This document shows, piece after piece, positions 8,171-14,842 of a DNA stretch of 41,134 nt. The stretch comes from Spirosoma utsteinense. Its GTDB lineage: Bacteria > Bacteroidota > Bacteroidia > Cytophagales > Spirosomataceae. A model generated the notes under the pieces. That model made no database searches, had not been told where the DNA came from, and was given only the letters and a program-made list of their open reading frames with translations. The stretch is taken from NCBI RefSeq assembly GCF_014282275.1, contig NZ_VFIA01000043.1, positions 1 through 41,134 of the forward strand, read 5' to 3'. A program made the position numbers and the translations under genes. How positions within the stretch are numbered: the first letter of the stretch is position 1; each line of letters begins with the position of its first letter.

Positions 8171-9259
8171 GTCAAAAAACGACAAAATCGACGCTCAGGG
8201 TTTGTCCCGGATGGGTCTGGAACAGCAATTGCCGATCTGGAAACCGCTCTCTAAAAATCTGTATGCCCTTCGACTCTTAACTCGACAGCACCAACGATTA
8301 CAGGAATTGAAGACTCAGTCTAGTAACCAGCAGCATGCCCTAGACCATAGTGCTTTTGACAGCCGCTTCATTGACAAGCAGTTGGCCAAGCTGGTAGCCG
8401 TCTACGAGGCACAAATAGACGCTTTGGAAAGGGCTATTAAAGAACTCATTGACGAAGACCCGATTCTCAAACCTCGTGTTGAGCGGCTGATTGCTATCAA
8501 AGGGCTAGCTTTACTTTCGGTAGCGGTACTAATTGCAGAAACCAACGGTTTTGAAGGCTTCACCAACCAGCGTCATTTAGTGAGTTATGCGGGGTATGAC
8601 GTCGTAGAGAATCAGTCGGGTAATCACTCGGGCAAAACACGCATCTCCAAAAAGGGCAATAGTCGGCTACGTCGTATCCTGCATATGCCTGCTTTTAATG
8701 CGGTTCGGTTCAATGAACCCGCTTGCAAAGCCCTTTATGATCGGGTATATGAACGAACTCATATTAAGATGAAAGCCTACGTGGCTGTTCAGAAGCGATT
8801 GCTTTTAATGGCCTACGCCTTATGGCGTCATGAGGTCAAATATGACCCTGAGTATTTAACGAACCGAGTTGAGAATGACAAAAAAATAGTCCCGACCAGC
8901 GGGACTACACAGGATCAACTGGCCGAAACCGAGTTGTCCTACTTGTAGTCCGAAGATATGAAAAAAATCCTATCTCAAAATTTGCTTTTCACGACAGTAC
9001 CAGCGGCCGAACTCCAGGAGCAGGGCCACAAGGCAGGTCGCCAACAGGTACGAATGCTGATGAAAGCGACTGGTTTACAGGCAATTCAACCAAAGTCTTT
9101 TGTGCCACGCACGACTGACAGCAGACATGGTAAAGGGTATTGGCCAAACCTGTTGTTGGATCAACCCCTGCCTGTTGCCCCTGATTTGGTTTGGGTCAGT
9201 GACATCACCTACCTGCCCCTGGCCAACGGGGAATGGGCTTATTTAGGAAGTTAGATGGA

Positions 9260-9275
9260 GTGGTCCGCCACCGCG
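9260..9275 (+). repeat. 16-nt structured micro-insert 5 (in IS3 orfB)
   Basis: GTGGTCCGCCACCGCG between A and G. Here the first complementary pair is GTGG/CCAC and the second CCG/CGG (the latter using the target G at 9276). Both differ from inserts 1, 3 and 4 while keeping pairing. Removal gives MELFSRRIVGW. Confidence 0.65.
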
Positions 9276-9516
9276 GTTATTTTCGCGCCGAATTGTCGGC
9301 TGGCGCGTCGACGATAATATGGACGACACCCTGATTCTGGTGCCACTGCGGGCAGCCTTGCAAACCCGTCAACCACCTGCTGGACTTATCGTCCACTCTG
9401 ATCGGGGCGGGCAATCTCTAATGAGGTGCAGGAACTGGTGAGTTTATGGCGGATCAGGCCCAGCATGAGCCGGGCCGACGATCCCTACGACAATGCGTTT
9501 GCTGAGTCGTTTTGGA

Positions 9517-9532
9517 TCGGACTGCCGGAGCA
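9517..9532 (+). repeat. 16-nt structured micro-insert 4 (in IS3 orfB)
   Basis: TCGGACTGCCGGAGCA, 14/16 identical to insert 1, between A and G (equivalently 9516-9531). Removal gives AESFWSCLKAELVEGG across the catalytic E region. Confidence 0.7.
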
Positions 9533-9699
9533 GCTGCCTGAAGGCGGAGTTAGTGGAAGGCGGGTGCTTTTTAAGCGTGGACGATGCCCGTACAGAAGTT
9601 TTTGAGTACATCGAATGCTATTACAATCGAGTGCGAAAACACTCGTCGCTGGGCTACAAAAGCCCCGAACAAGTTGAGAATAAGTATCACACAAAACTT

Positions 9700-9729
9700 G
9701 CAAGTTGAGTGTGCCGATAAACCGGACCA
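9700..9729 (-). repeat. Right terminal inverted repeat of the IS3 element
   Basis: On the minus strand it reads TGGTCCGGTTTATCGGCACA, then CTCAACTTGC, the counterpart of 6974-7002. The next base outside begins the attC-like site at 9730. Confidence 0.9.
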
Positions 9730-9806
9730 CCCCAACCCACGGGTGTTGATGGCGGGCAGAGAACTCACTCAAACAAACGTACCTGAACCTTTACACACCC
9801 GTTCGG
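9730..9806. repeat. attC-like recombination site, interrupted copy
   Basis: Starts CCCCAAC (9730-9736), directly against the IS3 end. An inner stem ACGGGTG (9739-9745) pairs perfectly with CACCCGT (9796-9802), and the segment ACCTTTACAC is shared with the intact site at 12084-12170. The expected outer box GTTGGG is missing after 9806; a copy is found at 11513-11519, beyond an IS110-family gene. It is therefore probably split by that element. Confidence 0.5.
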
Positions 9807-11512
9807 ATGTACGCATGATTTCTAACTCCCTCATTATCAAGCTCCCTCTAAATTAGGAAAAAGACCCAAATCCGCACCTGTTATCCCAAATTTTAGCAAC
9901 TTTTTCTTCATCTGACGGATCTGCTGCTGCTTCACCGAAGCTATATCCCGCATCAGTTTAGTTGGCTCATAGGCTTCCCCCGTCGTGAGCATTTTGTAAA
10001 CCACGACCGCCAACTTCCGCGCCGTGGCCGTAATCGCTTTGATCCTGCCTGCCCGGTAAGCAATCCGCTGAAAGAAAGCCGTCATCGGATTGGGCTTCTT
10101 CATGTTACCCAGCGAGTTGGCCACCATCCGAAACGTGTTGGGTAAGGTCGATTTGTTCTTCAACGTCTTTTTGGACAACACTTTACCGCCCGATGCCTTA
10201 TTGTTAGGGGTGAAGCCTAACCATTTGGCAAAGGCTTTGGCCGAGTGAAACTTGGTAATGGATTCGCCCACCTCAGCCATGAACGTCAGCAGGGCATCCC
10301 GCCCAAAGCCTGGTATATTGCTCAAGTCAACGCCCAACAGTTTATGAGCATATTGCTCAATAGGTAACCGGGGGTGTTGCGGGATTGGCGCAGTTTCTGA
10401 CGGCCTGTCGTCGGGTCAGCTACGGCGGTCGGCTGCTGGAGTCCCTTCGTATGGTTAGTGAAGTGCTGATCAAGTTCCTTGTCTAACTCAGCGATTTCAA
10501 CTTGCAAATTCAGGTAGAGCCGATAGTTGCTACGCACTTCAAACCGCATGGCTCCGTTCCAGTTGCCCCGGAGCAACTCAATGATTTCGGCAGGTTTCTT
10601 CTTACAGTGGCCATCAACCAGGTCGGCCAGTTTAAGCGGGTTTTCCTGACCCTGACAGATGGCAGCAATGATGCGCAAACCCGACACCGAATTCGTATCA
10701 GTTAGTACCGTATCCAGCCGGACGTTGCCTGCCCGCAACGCCTTCTGGATACGCCGGATGTAATCGGCGGCATCTTCCACCAGACTCCGACGCAACCGCA
10801 CCAGGGGTCGAATCAACGTTGAAAACTCATCAGGCAAGAAAATCGGTGGCAGCAAGCCCAGACTGTGCAGGGTACGGATATGGATGGCATCCGAGGTGTC
10901 CGATTTAAAACGCCGATAGTTCTTGGTGTTGGCTCCTGAGGTGATCAACACCTCAAAACCAACTTCCTGAAGCACGTTGACCAGTGGTTTCTCATACCCC
11001 CCGGTTGCTTCCATCGCTACATGTTTGACTTGGTTGTCGGCCAGCCATTGGGCCAGCCGGAAGAGTTCTTTGGTTGATACACCGAACTGCTGAACGTGTT
11101 GCTTGGGATCGTCGCCCACGGCCACTACATGAAACTGAGAGCCGATGTCAATGCCCGCCACCTGCTGGTGAACGATAGGCATGGCCAGATAGTTATCCTG
11201 CTTTTTCATGCTCGAAAAGGGGGTAAGCAGTGGAAACAAAAGGCTATCAGCGGGCTATTTATGATAAACGATAATCAGGATGTACGGAGTAAGGGCCGTA
11301 GCCCCTCTACCAATTGGGTTCTCAAAGCATTAAGGAACAGGCCCTTGATGACGAATAGCCGAATCGGGCGGTTGGACGGGTTGATAAGCACCAACAAACA
11401 GGGACGATCTTCCCACAAGGGGCTACTGACAGCAGGGTAAAGATAGGCTCAAAAGATGGTCTGCTGTTCTCATGCGTTCTTGTGGGTTCGTTCGCCCGCG
11501 AACACGGTGGCT
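9807..11512 (-). mobile_element. Second IS110-family element, inserted in an attC-like site
   Basis: Lies between the truncated attC-like half (ending about 9806) and a GTTGGGC box at 11513. It contains one IS110-family transposase gene, about 30 bp of 3' non-coding sequence and about 300 bp of 5' non-coding sequence. A subterminal inverted repeat ACGCATGA (9811-9818) / TCATGCGT (11470-11477) may mark its ends; if so, the right end lies near 11480. IS1111/IS110-type elements that target attC sites are known. The exact ends are not resolved. Confidence 0.5.
9837..11209 (-). pseudogene. IS110-family transposase with a one-base frameshift
   Basis: Starts MKKQDNYLAMPIV at the ATG complementary to 11207-11209. 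The DEDD residues are visible: D in VAGIDIGSQFHVV, E in VAMEATGGYEKP, and SDTSDAIHIRTLHSLGLL. The frame breaks at a C5 run (plus-strand GGGGG near 10369-10373) and continues as RLPIEQYAHKLLGVDLSNIPGFGRDALL. The C-terminal transposase_20 domain (KWLGFTPNNKASGGKVL) follows, ending FGITGADLGLFPNLEGA. Adding one base gives a protein of about 457 residues. The break is in a homopolymer, so a sequencing error or a very recent mutation is possible. Unlike the other broken genes nearby there is no 16-nt insert here. Confidence 0.85.
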
Positions 11513-11519
11513 GTTGGGC
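11494..11519. repeat. attC-like outer box, right half
   Basis: ACACGGTGGCT then GTTGGGC (11513-11519), followed by TGAAAACTTT. The intact site A has the same layout: ACAC, 8 bases, GTTGGGC, TGCCAACTTT. On the minus strand this is GCCCAAC, an RYYYAAC box placed 66 bp after the stop of the 117-residue gene. Confidence 0.5.
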
Positions 11520-11584
11520 TGAAAACTTTGCGTACCCGACGAGCAACCTGTCGCCAGACAAGCCGCCCATGCGGAAATAGACCT

Positions 11585-11938
11585 TTAACGAGCTTTTATA
11601 TTGGCATACACTAATCCCAAAAGAACTACTGAAACACAAGTAGCAACGGTAGATAGCAGGATGGCCAGTCTGTTCAAAAGGTCATGTTCATTGCCTTCTG
11701 ATAGTTGTAGAGTAGCTGTTGTGAATATTAAAGCCATAACAAAGAAATAAAGCATAACTATTTGTTTGTCAGACATTTTCTTAAACAATCTCAACCGTCT
11801 CCAAAAGCTAATAATACTATTGGTTGCAGGCTTGACAATACCTTCTTGTATCCAATACTTTGCAAACGTTTCAAGCATTAGCTTAAGAAACCAGAGTACA
11901 ACCCCTGTTACCAGCACTGAATTAATGTCAAATGCCAT
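11585..11938 (-). CDS. Small membrane protein, probable cassette gene
   Basis: 117 residues from the ATG complementary to 11936-11938. Three hydrophobic segments are visible: about 8-24 (LVTGVVLWFLKLMLETF), 60-78 (IVMLYFFVMALIFTTATLQ) and 88-110 (LNRLAILLSTVATCVSVVLLGLV). A basic stretch lies between the first two (WRRLRLFKKMSDK). No family was recognised. The gene is visibly more AT-rich than its surroundings. It has the size and isolation of an integron cassette gene: an attC-like site on each side (12084-12170 upstream, 11513-11519 downstream) and no operon partner. The orientation is the same as the recombinase. Its function is unknown; small membrane proteins are common in cassettes. Confidence 0.7.
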   Translation of the reverse strand: MAFDINSVLVTGVVLWFLKLMLETFAKYWIQEGIVKPATNSIISFWRRLRLFKKMSDKQIVMLYFFVMALIFTTATLQLSEGNEHDLLNRLAILLSTVATCVSVVLLGLVYANIKAR

Positions 11939-12041
11939 TTTGGTTTATTATTCGATGATTTGAAGACCTAAAATACCAATTTGTTACCTGTCAACCGTAA
12001 CCTGCCAAACAAGCAAAAACCTGATCCCTGCGGCCCGCTTC

Positions 12042-12090
12042 CTGTCGCCCGGAAACTGGCACACGAATACTTTATGGACTCGCACCCAAC
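12042..12090 (+). repeat. 49-bp repeat block, copy 1
   Basis: Begins CTGTCGCCCGGAAACTGGC and ends ATGGACTCGCACCCAAC. The same 49-bp spacing from CTGTC to ACCCAAC is found at 12602-12650 and 13030-13078. The last 7 bases are the left outer box of an attC-like site. Confidence 0.75.
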
Positions 12091-12170
12091 ACCCACAGGG
12101 GTTGATGGTGAGGGCATAACTTAACTGAATATACGTACTTCCAACCTTTACACACCTGTTTGAGTTGGGC
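12084..12170. repeat. attC-like recombination site A
   Basis: 87 bp. Outer boxes ACCCAAC (12084-12090) and GTTGGGC (12164-12170) are complementary at six of seven bases and match the RYYYAAC/GTTRRRY consensus of integron attC sites. An inner stem ACAGG (12095-12099) / CCTGT (12155-12159) lies inside, with 4-nt spacers, and a loop of about 55 nt separates the arms. The length and layout are those of an attC; site B has 86 bp and the same order. Confidence 0.6.
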
Positions 12171-12255
12171 TGCCAACTTTCCTTTGGGGCGGGCTCCCTG
12201 TCGCCGGGAAGCGACCCACATCGAGCCCACAACTACGCACTTACTACTGCGAAGT

Positions 12256-12462
12256 CTAATCAGATCTTTTCAGATTTGAATAAACGATGGCGGCTGCTAT
12301 AGCTAAGTACGTAAAGGGAATTTTATAGTTATCTGTCACTTCAGAAAAACTTCGACCACGAAAAAGTTGAAAACCCGATTCAATCAACCAATCAATCAGG
12401 ACAATGACTAAAAAGGTGGCAATACTACGGAAATAAAAAGTGGGGTTCTTCCAGACTGACAT
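12256..12462 (-). CDS. Small membrane protein, probable cassette gene
   Basis: 68 residues from the ATG complementary to 12460-12462. Two hydrophobic segments: about 13-31 (FRSIATFLVIVLIDWLIES) and 47-62 (IPFTYLAIAAAIVYS). The tail is basic (NLKRSD). No family was recognised. It is AT-richer than its surroundings and lies alone between attC-like sites B (12644-12729, upstream) and A (12084-12170, downstream), which define a unit of about 560 bp. The small size leaves some doubt, but the hydrophobic pattern and cassette placement support it. Confidence 0.6.
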   Translation of the reverse strand: MSVWKNPTFYFRSIATFLVIVLIDWLIESGFQLFRGRSFSEVTDNYKIPFTYLAIAAAIVYSNLKRSD

Positions 12463-12601
12463 TCTCTAAAAGTTAAAAATTATGACTTGTTAATTTAACG
12501 GCTTGTCGCCGGATCGCAACCTTAGATATAACCTGCCGGGGCGTTCACTTTGTCACACGTAGCCTGCCTATGAGCAACAGCTTAACGAACTCATGGCCCC
12601 A

Positions 12602-12650
12602 CTGTCGCCGGTGACCCGCCTTTGACTCACTGCATGGACCCGCACCCAAC
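12602..12650 (+). repeat. 49-bp repeat block, copy 2
   Basis: Begins CTGTCGCCGGTGACCCGCC and ends ATGGACCCGCACCCAAC. It keeps exactly the same length as the copies at 12042 and 13030 although the middle has diverged. Confidence 0.75.
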
Positions 12651-12729
12651 GACCCAAAGGGCTGATGGCCGCAAGATAAACTAAACACAGGTACGTCGCC
12701 TTGACCTTTGCACCCTTTGCTGGTTGGGT
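12644..12729. repeat. attC-like recombination site B
   Basis: 86 bp. Outer boxes ACCCAAC (12644-12650) and GTTGGGT (12723-12729) are perfectly complementary over 7 bp. Inner stem CAAAGGG (12655-12661) / CCCTTTG (12713-12719) is perfect over 7 bp. The segment ACCTTTGCAC before the inner right arm corresponds to ACCTTTACAC in the other two sites. Arm sequences differ from site A while pairing is kept, as expected when the fold rather than the sequence is recognised. Confidence 0.65.
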
Positions 12730-12919
12730 GCCCCGCAGCACTTCGAGAGTCCCCTGTCAGAGGTAACACGCCACAGCAGAACTGATAAAAAACGTACGCA
12801 ACCAAGCAAGCCGAGAGAGGCCGCAAACTGTCAAGCCGAGGCTGTCAGCGGTGGCACTCAGGTACGTTCTCGTGTCGCACGACACGCATTTGTAAACGTA
12901 CTCTCTACCAGATTTTGAC

Positions 12920-13084
12920 CTGTCAGCCAGTACGTGGCGAGTCTACCAAAACGTGCTGTCGAACGGACTTTTACCTGTCAGACGAAACGTAACAAACCGG
13001 CAAAGAACGTTCATTATCAGCCTGTTAACCTGTCAGCCGGAACCCGCCCACGCCACTTACTTGGCCGAGTCACCCAACATATAT
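12920..13084 (+). repeat. 55-bp direct repeats beginning CTGTCAG (possible attI-like region)
   Basis: CTGTCAG occurs at 12920, 12975 and 13030, exactly 55 bp apart each time, always preceded by TTTGAC, TTTTAC or GTTAAC. The first two units also share ACGT at matching distances. The third unit is at the same time the third 49-bp block. Direct repeats next to the recombination point are a feature of attI sites; that reading is inference. Confidence 0.5.
13030..13078 (+). repeat. 49-bp repeat block, copy 3
   Basis: Begins CTGTCAGCCGGAACCCGCC and ends GCCGAGTCACCCAAC. It has the same length and end boxes as copies 1 and 2, but no full attC-like hairpin follows it: the sequence goes on with ATATATATGTGCGCG and only a weak ACACCTGTCAATCAGTTATTA at 13111. 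Confidence 0.65.
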
Positions 13085-13225
13085 ATGTGCGCGAAGTTGC
13101 GGAACTACAAACACCTGTCAATCAGTTATTACTAATTCCGCATTCTTAAATTTACCAGTCAACTGCTTCGGCTTGTTGCAAGTAAGAAAACATATACCTT
13201 AAGTGCAACTAGTAGTTACAAAAAG

Positions 13226-13483
13226 ATGAAATTGAGACAAGTCGTTGTAAAGGCTAATCGGGTTTGGGATATAGACGGCTATCCGGCTTATTTCTTCGAC
13301 GCTAATGGAGCCTTTTATCGCTTCAACACACGTGGAGAAATAATACCCCTTAAACGTGCCGTTAAACGATACACCCAGGGGTATGTCCTGAAAAGTCGCT
13401 TTTTTAGCTTGTCGCAACTGCGCTCGATGCTTCGTCGGCATAACCCGGACGAGCCCGCTAAAAATCATCCAGCGGACTTTTGA
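13226..13483 (+). CDS. Short protein of unknown function, next to the recombinase
   Basis: 85 residues (MKLRQVVVKANRVWDIDGYP at the start). The sequence WDIDGYPAYFFDANGAFYRFNTRGEIIPLKRAV, then YTQGYVLKSRFFSLSQLRSML, resembles the short Bacteroidota proteins with a NUMOD4-like fold (a W-x-I-x-GYPxYxx opening, then a basic YTxGYxxxxKxFxL segment). Such proteins occur near phage and transposon genes; this recollection could not be tested. The gene runs towards the recombinase gene and overlaps its 3' end by 26 bp (13458-13483). The function is unknown; DNA binding is possible. Confidence 0.6.
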   Translation: MKLRQVVVKANRVWDIDGYPAYFFDANGAFYRFNTRGEIIPLKRAVKRYTQGYVLKSRFFSLSQLRSMLRRHNPDEPAKNHPADF

Positions 13484-14661
13484 ACCTACTGATCCTGTCT
13501 GCTGATACATGGGTGTAGCGCATGGTCGTCAAAATACTGCTGTGCCCTAGCAAGACCTGTATCGTGCGAATGTCCTGCCCCGATTCGAGCAAATGAGTAG
13601 CAAAACTGTGTCGTAAGGTATGAATACCCCCCTTTTTCCGGATTCCGGCAAATTGGACTGTATCGCTATAAACCATCTGAATAGTTCGGTTAGCAATGGG
13701 CTCGTTGTTTTCCGGGTTTTCGAAGAGATAGACTTGAGGAGCCCCGTTTGTGCGTTTATAGCCCGCCAGATATACATCCAGTATAGCTTCGAGTTTATGA
13801 CTAAGCATGACAATCGCACCGGCGCCCCACCCGGTCTTTTTTTCCCTTACCGGCCCGAACGTTAATAAGTCGCCTGGAACGGTCAAGATCGGCCAGCCTA
13901 AGATGGGCCACTTCGTTTAACCGCAAACCCGTTGCGTACACCAACTGAAAAAGGGTCCGGTATTTTAAACTGGTCGTTGCGTTGAAAATAGCTTTCACTT
14001 CGGCCACACTGTAAACCGTAGGCAGTTTGTTGGGAGTTGGCGGATACTCAATGGTATAAAATTCTTTTTCGCGCCCTAAAATCTTCTCACAATAAAATTT
14101 CCATGCGTTAATATGGACGTTAACGGTGGAGCCACTCAACCGTTTCTTTACAATCAAAGAAAGCAGATACGTCTGAAATTGCTGTTTAGTCAACTCATCG
14201 ACAGACGTGGGCAACACATGTCGAATGAGCGCAATAATAGCCTGTTTATAATTCTTCAGCGTTTTGTAGCTGTATTGCTGCACCTGTAAGGCATTGCAAA
14301 GGGCCACAACAGCCGGGTGGCGATCATATTCACGCAGGGGCGGAGCGTATTGAAACGATTTACGAATACTAGCCTTGCCAACTGGTGGCCATATCGGATT
14401 AGTGGCCAGTTCGATTTTGGCAGGCGTAGCCTCAGGCTTATAAAGCCGCACCACTGCTTCATCGAAGCGACAATGCTCTTTGCCAAAAAGTTTGCCCACC
14501 TGAACAACAGCTTCACGGGTGTTAGGCACGAGCCAGCACCGGCGCGAATAGCTCCACCGCCGACCGGGAACTTCACGGATCAGGTCGTTGCCTACCGGAT
14601 CTTCGGGAAACGACACAGCCAATAGCGCAGGCTTTTTTTCATCGATCCAAATTGTAATCAT
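13458..14661 (-). pseudogene. Tyrosine recombinase/integrase, broken by a 16-nt insert
   Basis: Starts MITIWIDEKKPALLAVSF at the ATG complementary to 14659-14661. An N-terminal ~65-residue module ends CWLVPNTREAVVQVGKLFG. A SAM-like core-binding domain follows (YSYKTLKNYKQAIIALIRHV; VNVHINAWKFYCEKIL), then the catalytic domain. All catalytic positions are readable: R in ATGLRLNEVAHL, K in AGKGKKDR, H-x2-R in HTLRHSFATHLL, H in LLGHSS and Y in TMRYTHV; the end is FKSPLDDF. The frame breaks between KKDR and IVMLSHKLEA, where the 16 bases 13815-13830 intervene. Without them the protein has 395 residues. The IntI-specific extra segment before the HxxR motif is not present. It is the only recombinase near the attC-like array and runs in the same direction as the cassette genes. 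Confidence 0.85.
13815..13830 (-). repeat. 16-nt structured micro-insert 6 (in the tyrosine recombinase)
   Basis: On the gene strand GTGGGGCGCCGGTGCG, between CGG and ATT. It keeps GG at 3-4, GCC at 8-10 and GC at 14-15 like the other 16-mers, and the position 7/16 pair is C-G. Its pairing is weaker than in the others (G1/G12 and G6/A17 mismatch). Removal rejoins KKDRIVMLSHKLEA. Confidence 0.6.
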
Positions 14662-14777
14662 ACAGGCACGAAGTTGGCACACTTAACTGTAGACGAGAAG
14701 TACCCGGAATCGTTTCAAAACAATTTCAACATCGATGATCAGGGTTACCCTGCCCAGGAACCTGGTTACGGTTCGGG

Positions 14778-14796
14778 CTGTCAGGCCGAGTGACAG
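14778..14796. repeat. Short inverted repeat upstream of the recombinase
   Basis: CTGTCA (14778-14783) and TGACAG (14791-14796) with a 7-nt loop, 117 bp before the recombinase start and 47 bp past the end of the GIY-YIG gene. It carries the same CTGTCAG motif as the array on the other side of the gene, so it may be another recombinase-related site or a weak terminator. Confidence 0.4.
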
Positions 14797-14842
14797 AAAA
14801 CCTCGTACCGTAGAAAGTCCCTACTAAGGTGTTTCTGACTCC

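Larger units (their letters stand above)
7824..8948 (+). pseudogene. IS110-family transposase (DEDD), broken by two micro-inserts
   Basis: Starts MTSYLRYCVGLDIS at ATG 7824. A 14-nt insert (7864-7877) breaks the frame inside the canonical GLDISKDTLQVCLSV segment. The second frame runs through LIYLMESTGVYHEAVAWYL (catalytic E) to KSLGY. A 16-nt insert (8155-8170) then breaks it before SKNDKIDAQGLSRMG (catalytic D-x2-D). The third part carries the C-terminal transposase_20 domain (VERLIAIKGLALLSVAVLIAETN, FTNQRHLVSYAGYDV, GNSRLRRIL) and ends at 8948. 14+16 = 30, so the start and end frames agree but the middle does not. With both inserts removed the protein would be about 364 residues with every recognisable motif present. 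Confidence 0.85.
7546..8998 (+). mobile_element. IS110-family element nested in IS3 orfB
   Basis: The host orfB sequence breaks off after CGAATC at 7545 and resumes with ACCAGCGGCCGAACTC at 8999. A GT dinucleotide occurs at both edges (7546-7547 and 8997-8998) and could be the shared core. Joining the flanks through it gives an uninterrupted RIVPAAELQEQ. The length of about 1.45 kb, the absence of terminal inverted repeats and target duplication, and a long non-coding left part (7548-7823) all fit IS110 elements. The exact ends are uncertain by a few bases. Confidence 0.75.
7321..9708 (+). pseudogene. IS3 orfB (DDE transposase), interrupted and frameshifted
   Basis: The N-terminal part (7357-7545) reads VEVLSGEFSVGTLCAVLGLS and ends RYGSWRIV at the nested element. 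It resumes at about 8999 as PAAELQEQGHKAGRQQ. DDE residues are recognisable: D in VWVSDITYLP, D in IVHSDRGG and E in YDNAFAESFW; the end is YYNRVRKHSSLGYKSPEQVE. The breaks are a TAG stop at 9252-9254, a 16-nt insert at 9260-9275, a small indel near 9412-9420, and a 16-nt insert at 9517-9532. Removing the two inserts rejoins MELFSRRIVGW and ESFWSCLKAELVEGG. The gene cannot give a working enzyme as it stands unless its interruptions are bypassed. Confidence 0.85.
6974..9729 (+). mobile_element. IS3-family element, decayed, interrupted by an IS110-family element
   Basis: The ends are the inverted repeats at 6974-7002 and 9700-9729, both starting TGGTC (TG...CA ends as in IS3). Inside are orfA and orfB of the IS3 family, both broken, with an IS110-family element inserted in orfB. 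Without the nested element it would be about 1.3 kb, normal for IS3. The flanking bases (AGA on the left, CCC on the right) show no target duplication, so one flank has been rearranged since insertion or the element is old. The right end abuts an attC-like site. Confidence 0.85.
12730..13225. other. Gene-free, repeat-rich stretch next to the recombinase
   Basis: About 500 bp without a convincing gene. It is full of CTGTC-type motifs (12754, 12828, 12842, 12920, 12956, 12975, 13030, 13115) and holds the third 49-bp block. In an integron this position, between the first cassette and the integrase gene, would hold attI. Confidence 0.5.

Noticed and set aside
6971..9732. Target-site duplication of the IS3 element
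   Set aside because: The three bases outside the two ends (AGA and CCC) do not match.
10367..10375. Frameshift of the second IS110 transposase as a micro-insert
   Set aside because: One base in a C5 run explains it completely; no extra segment is present.
12042..13084. CRISPR array (repeated CTGTC blocks)
   Set aside because: Repeats are degenerate, unit spacing is regular only for three copies, the units themselves pair into hairpins with boxes of attC type, and no cas gene is near.
13458..14661. Canonical integron integrase IntI
   Set aside because: The segment between the KKDR region and the HxxR motif is short and lacks the extra IntI-specific helix region; the protein is better described as an XerC/D-like tyrosine recombinase.
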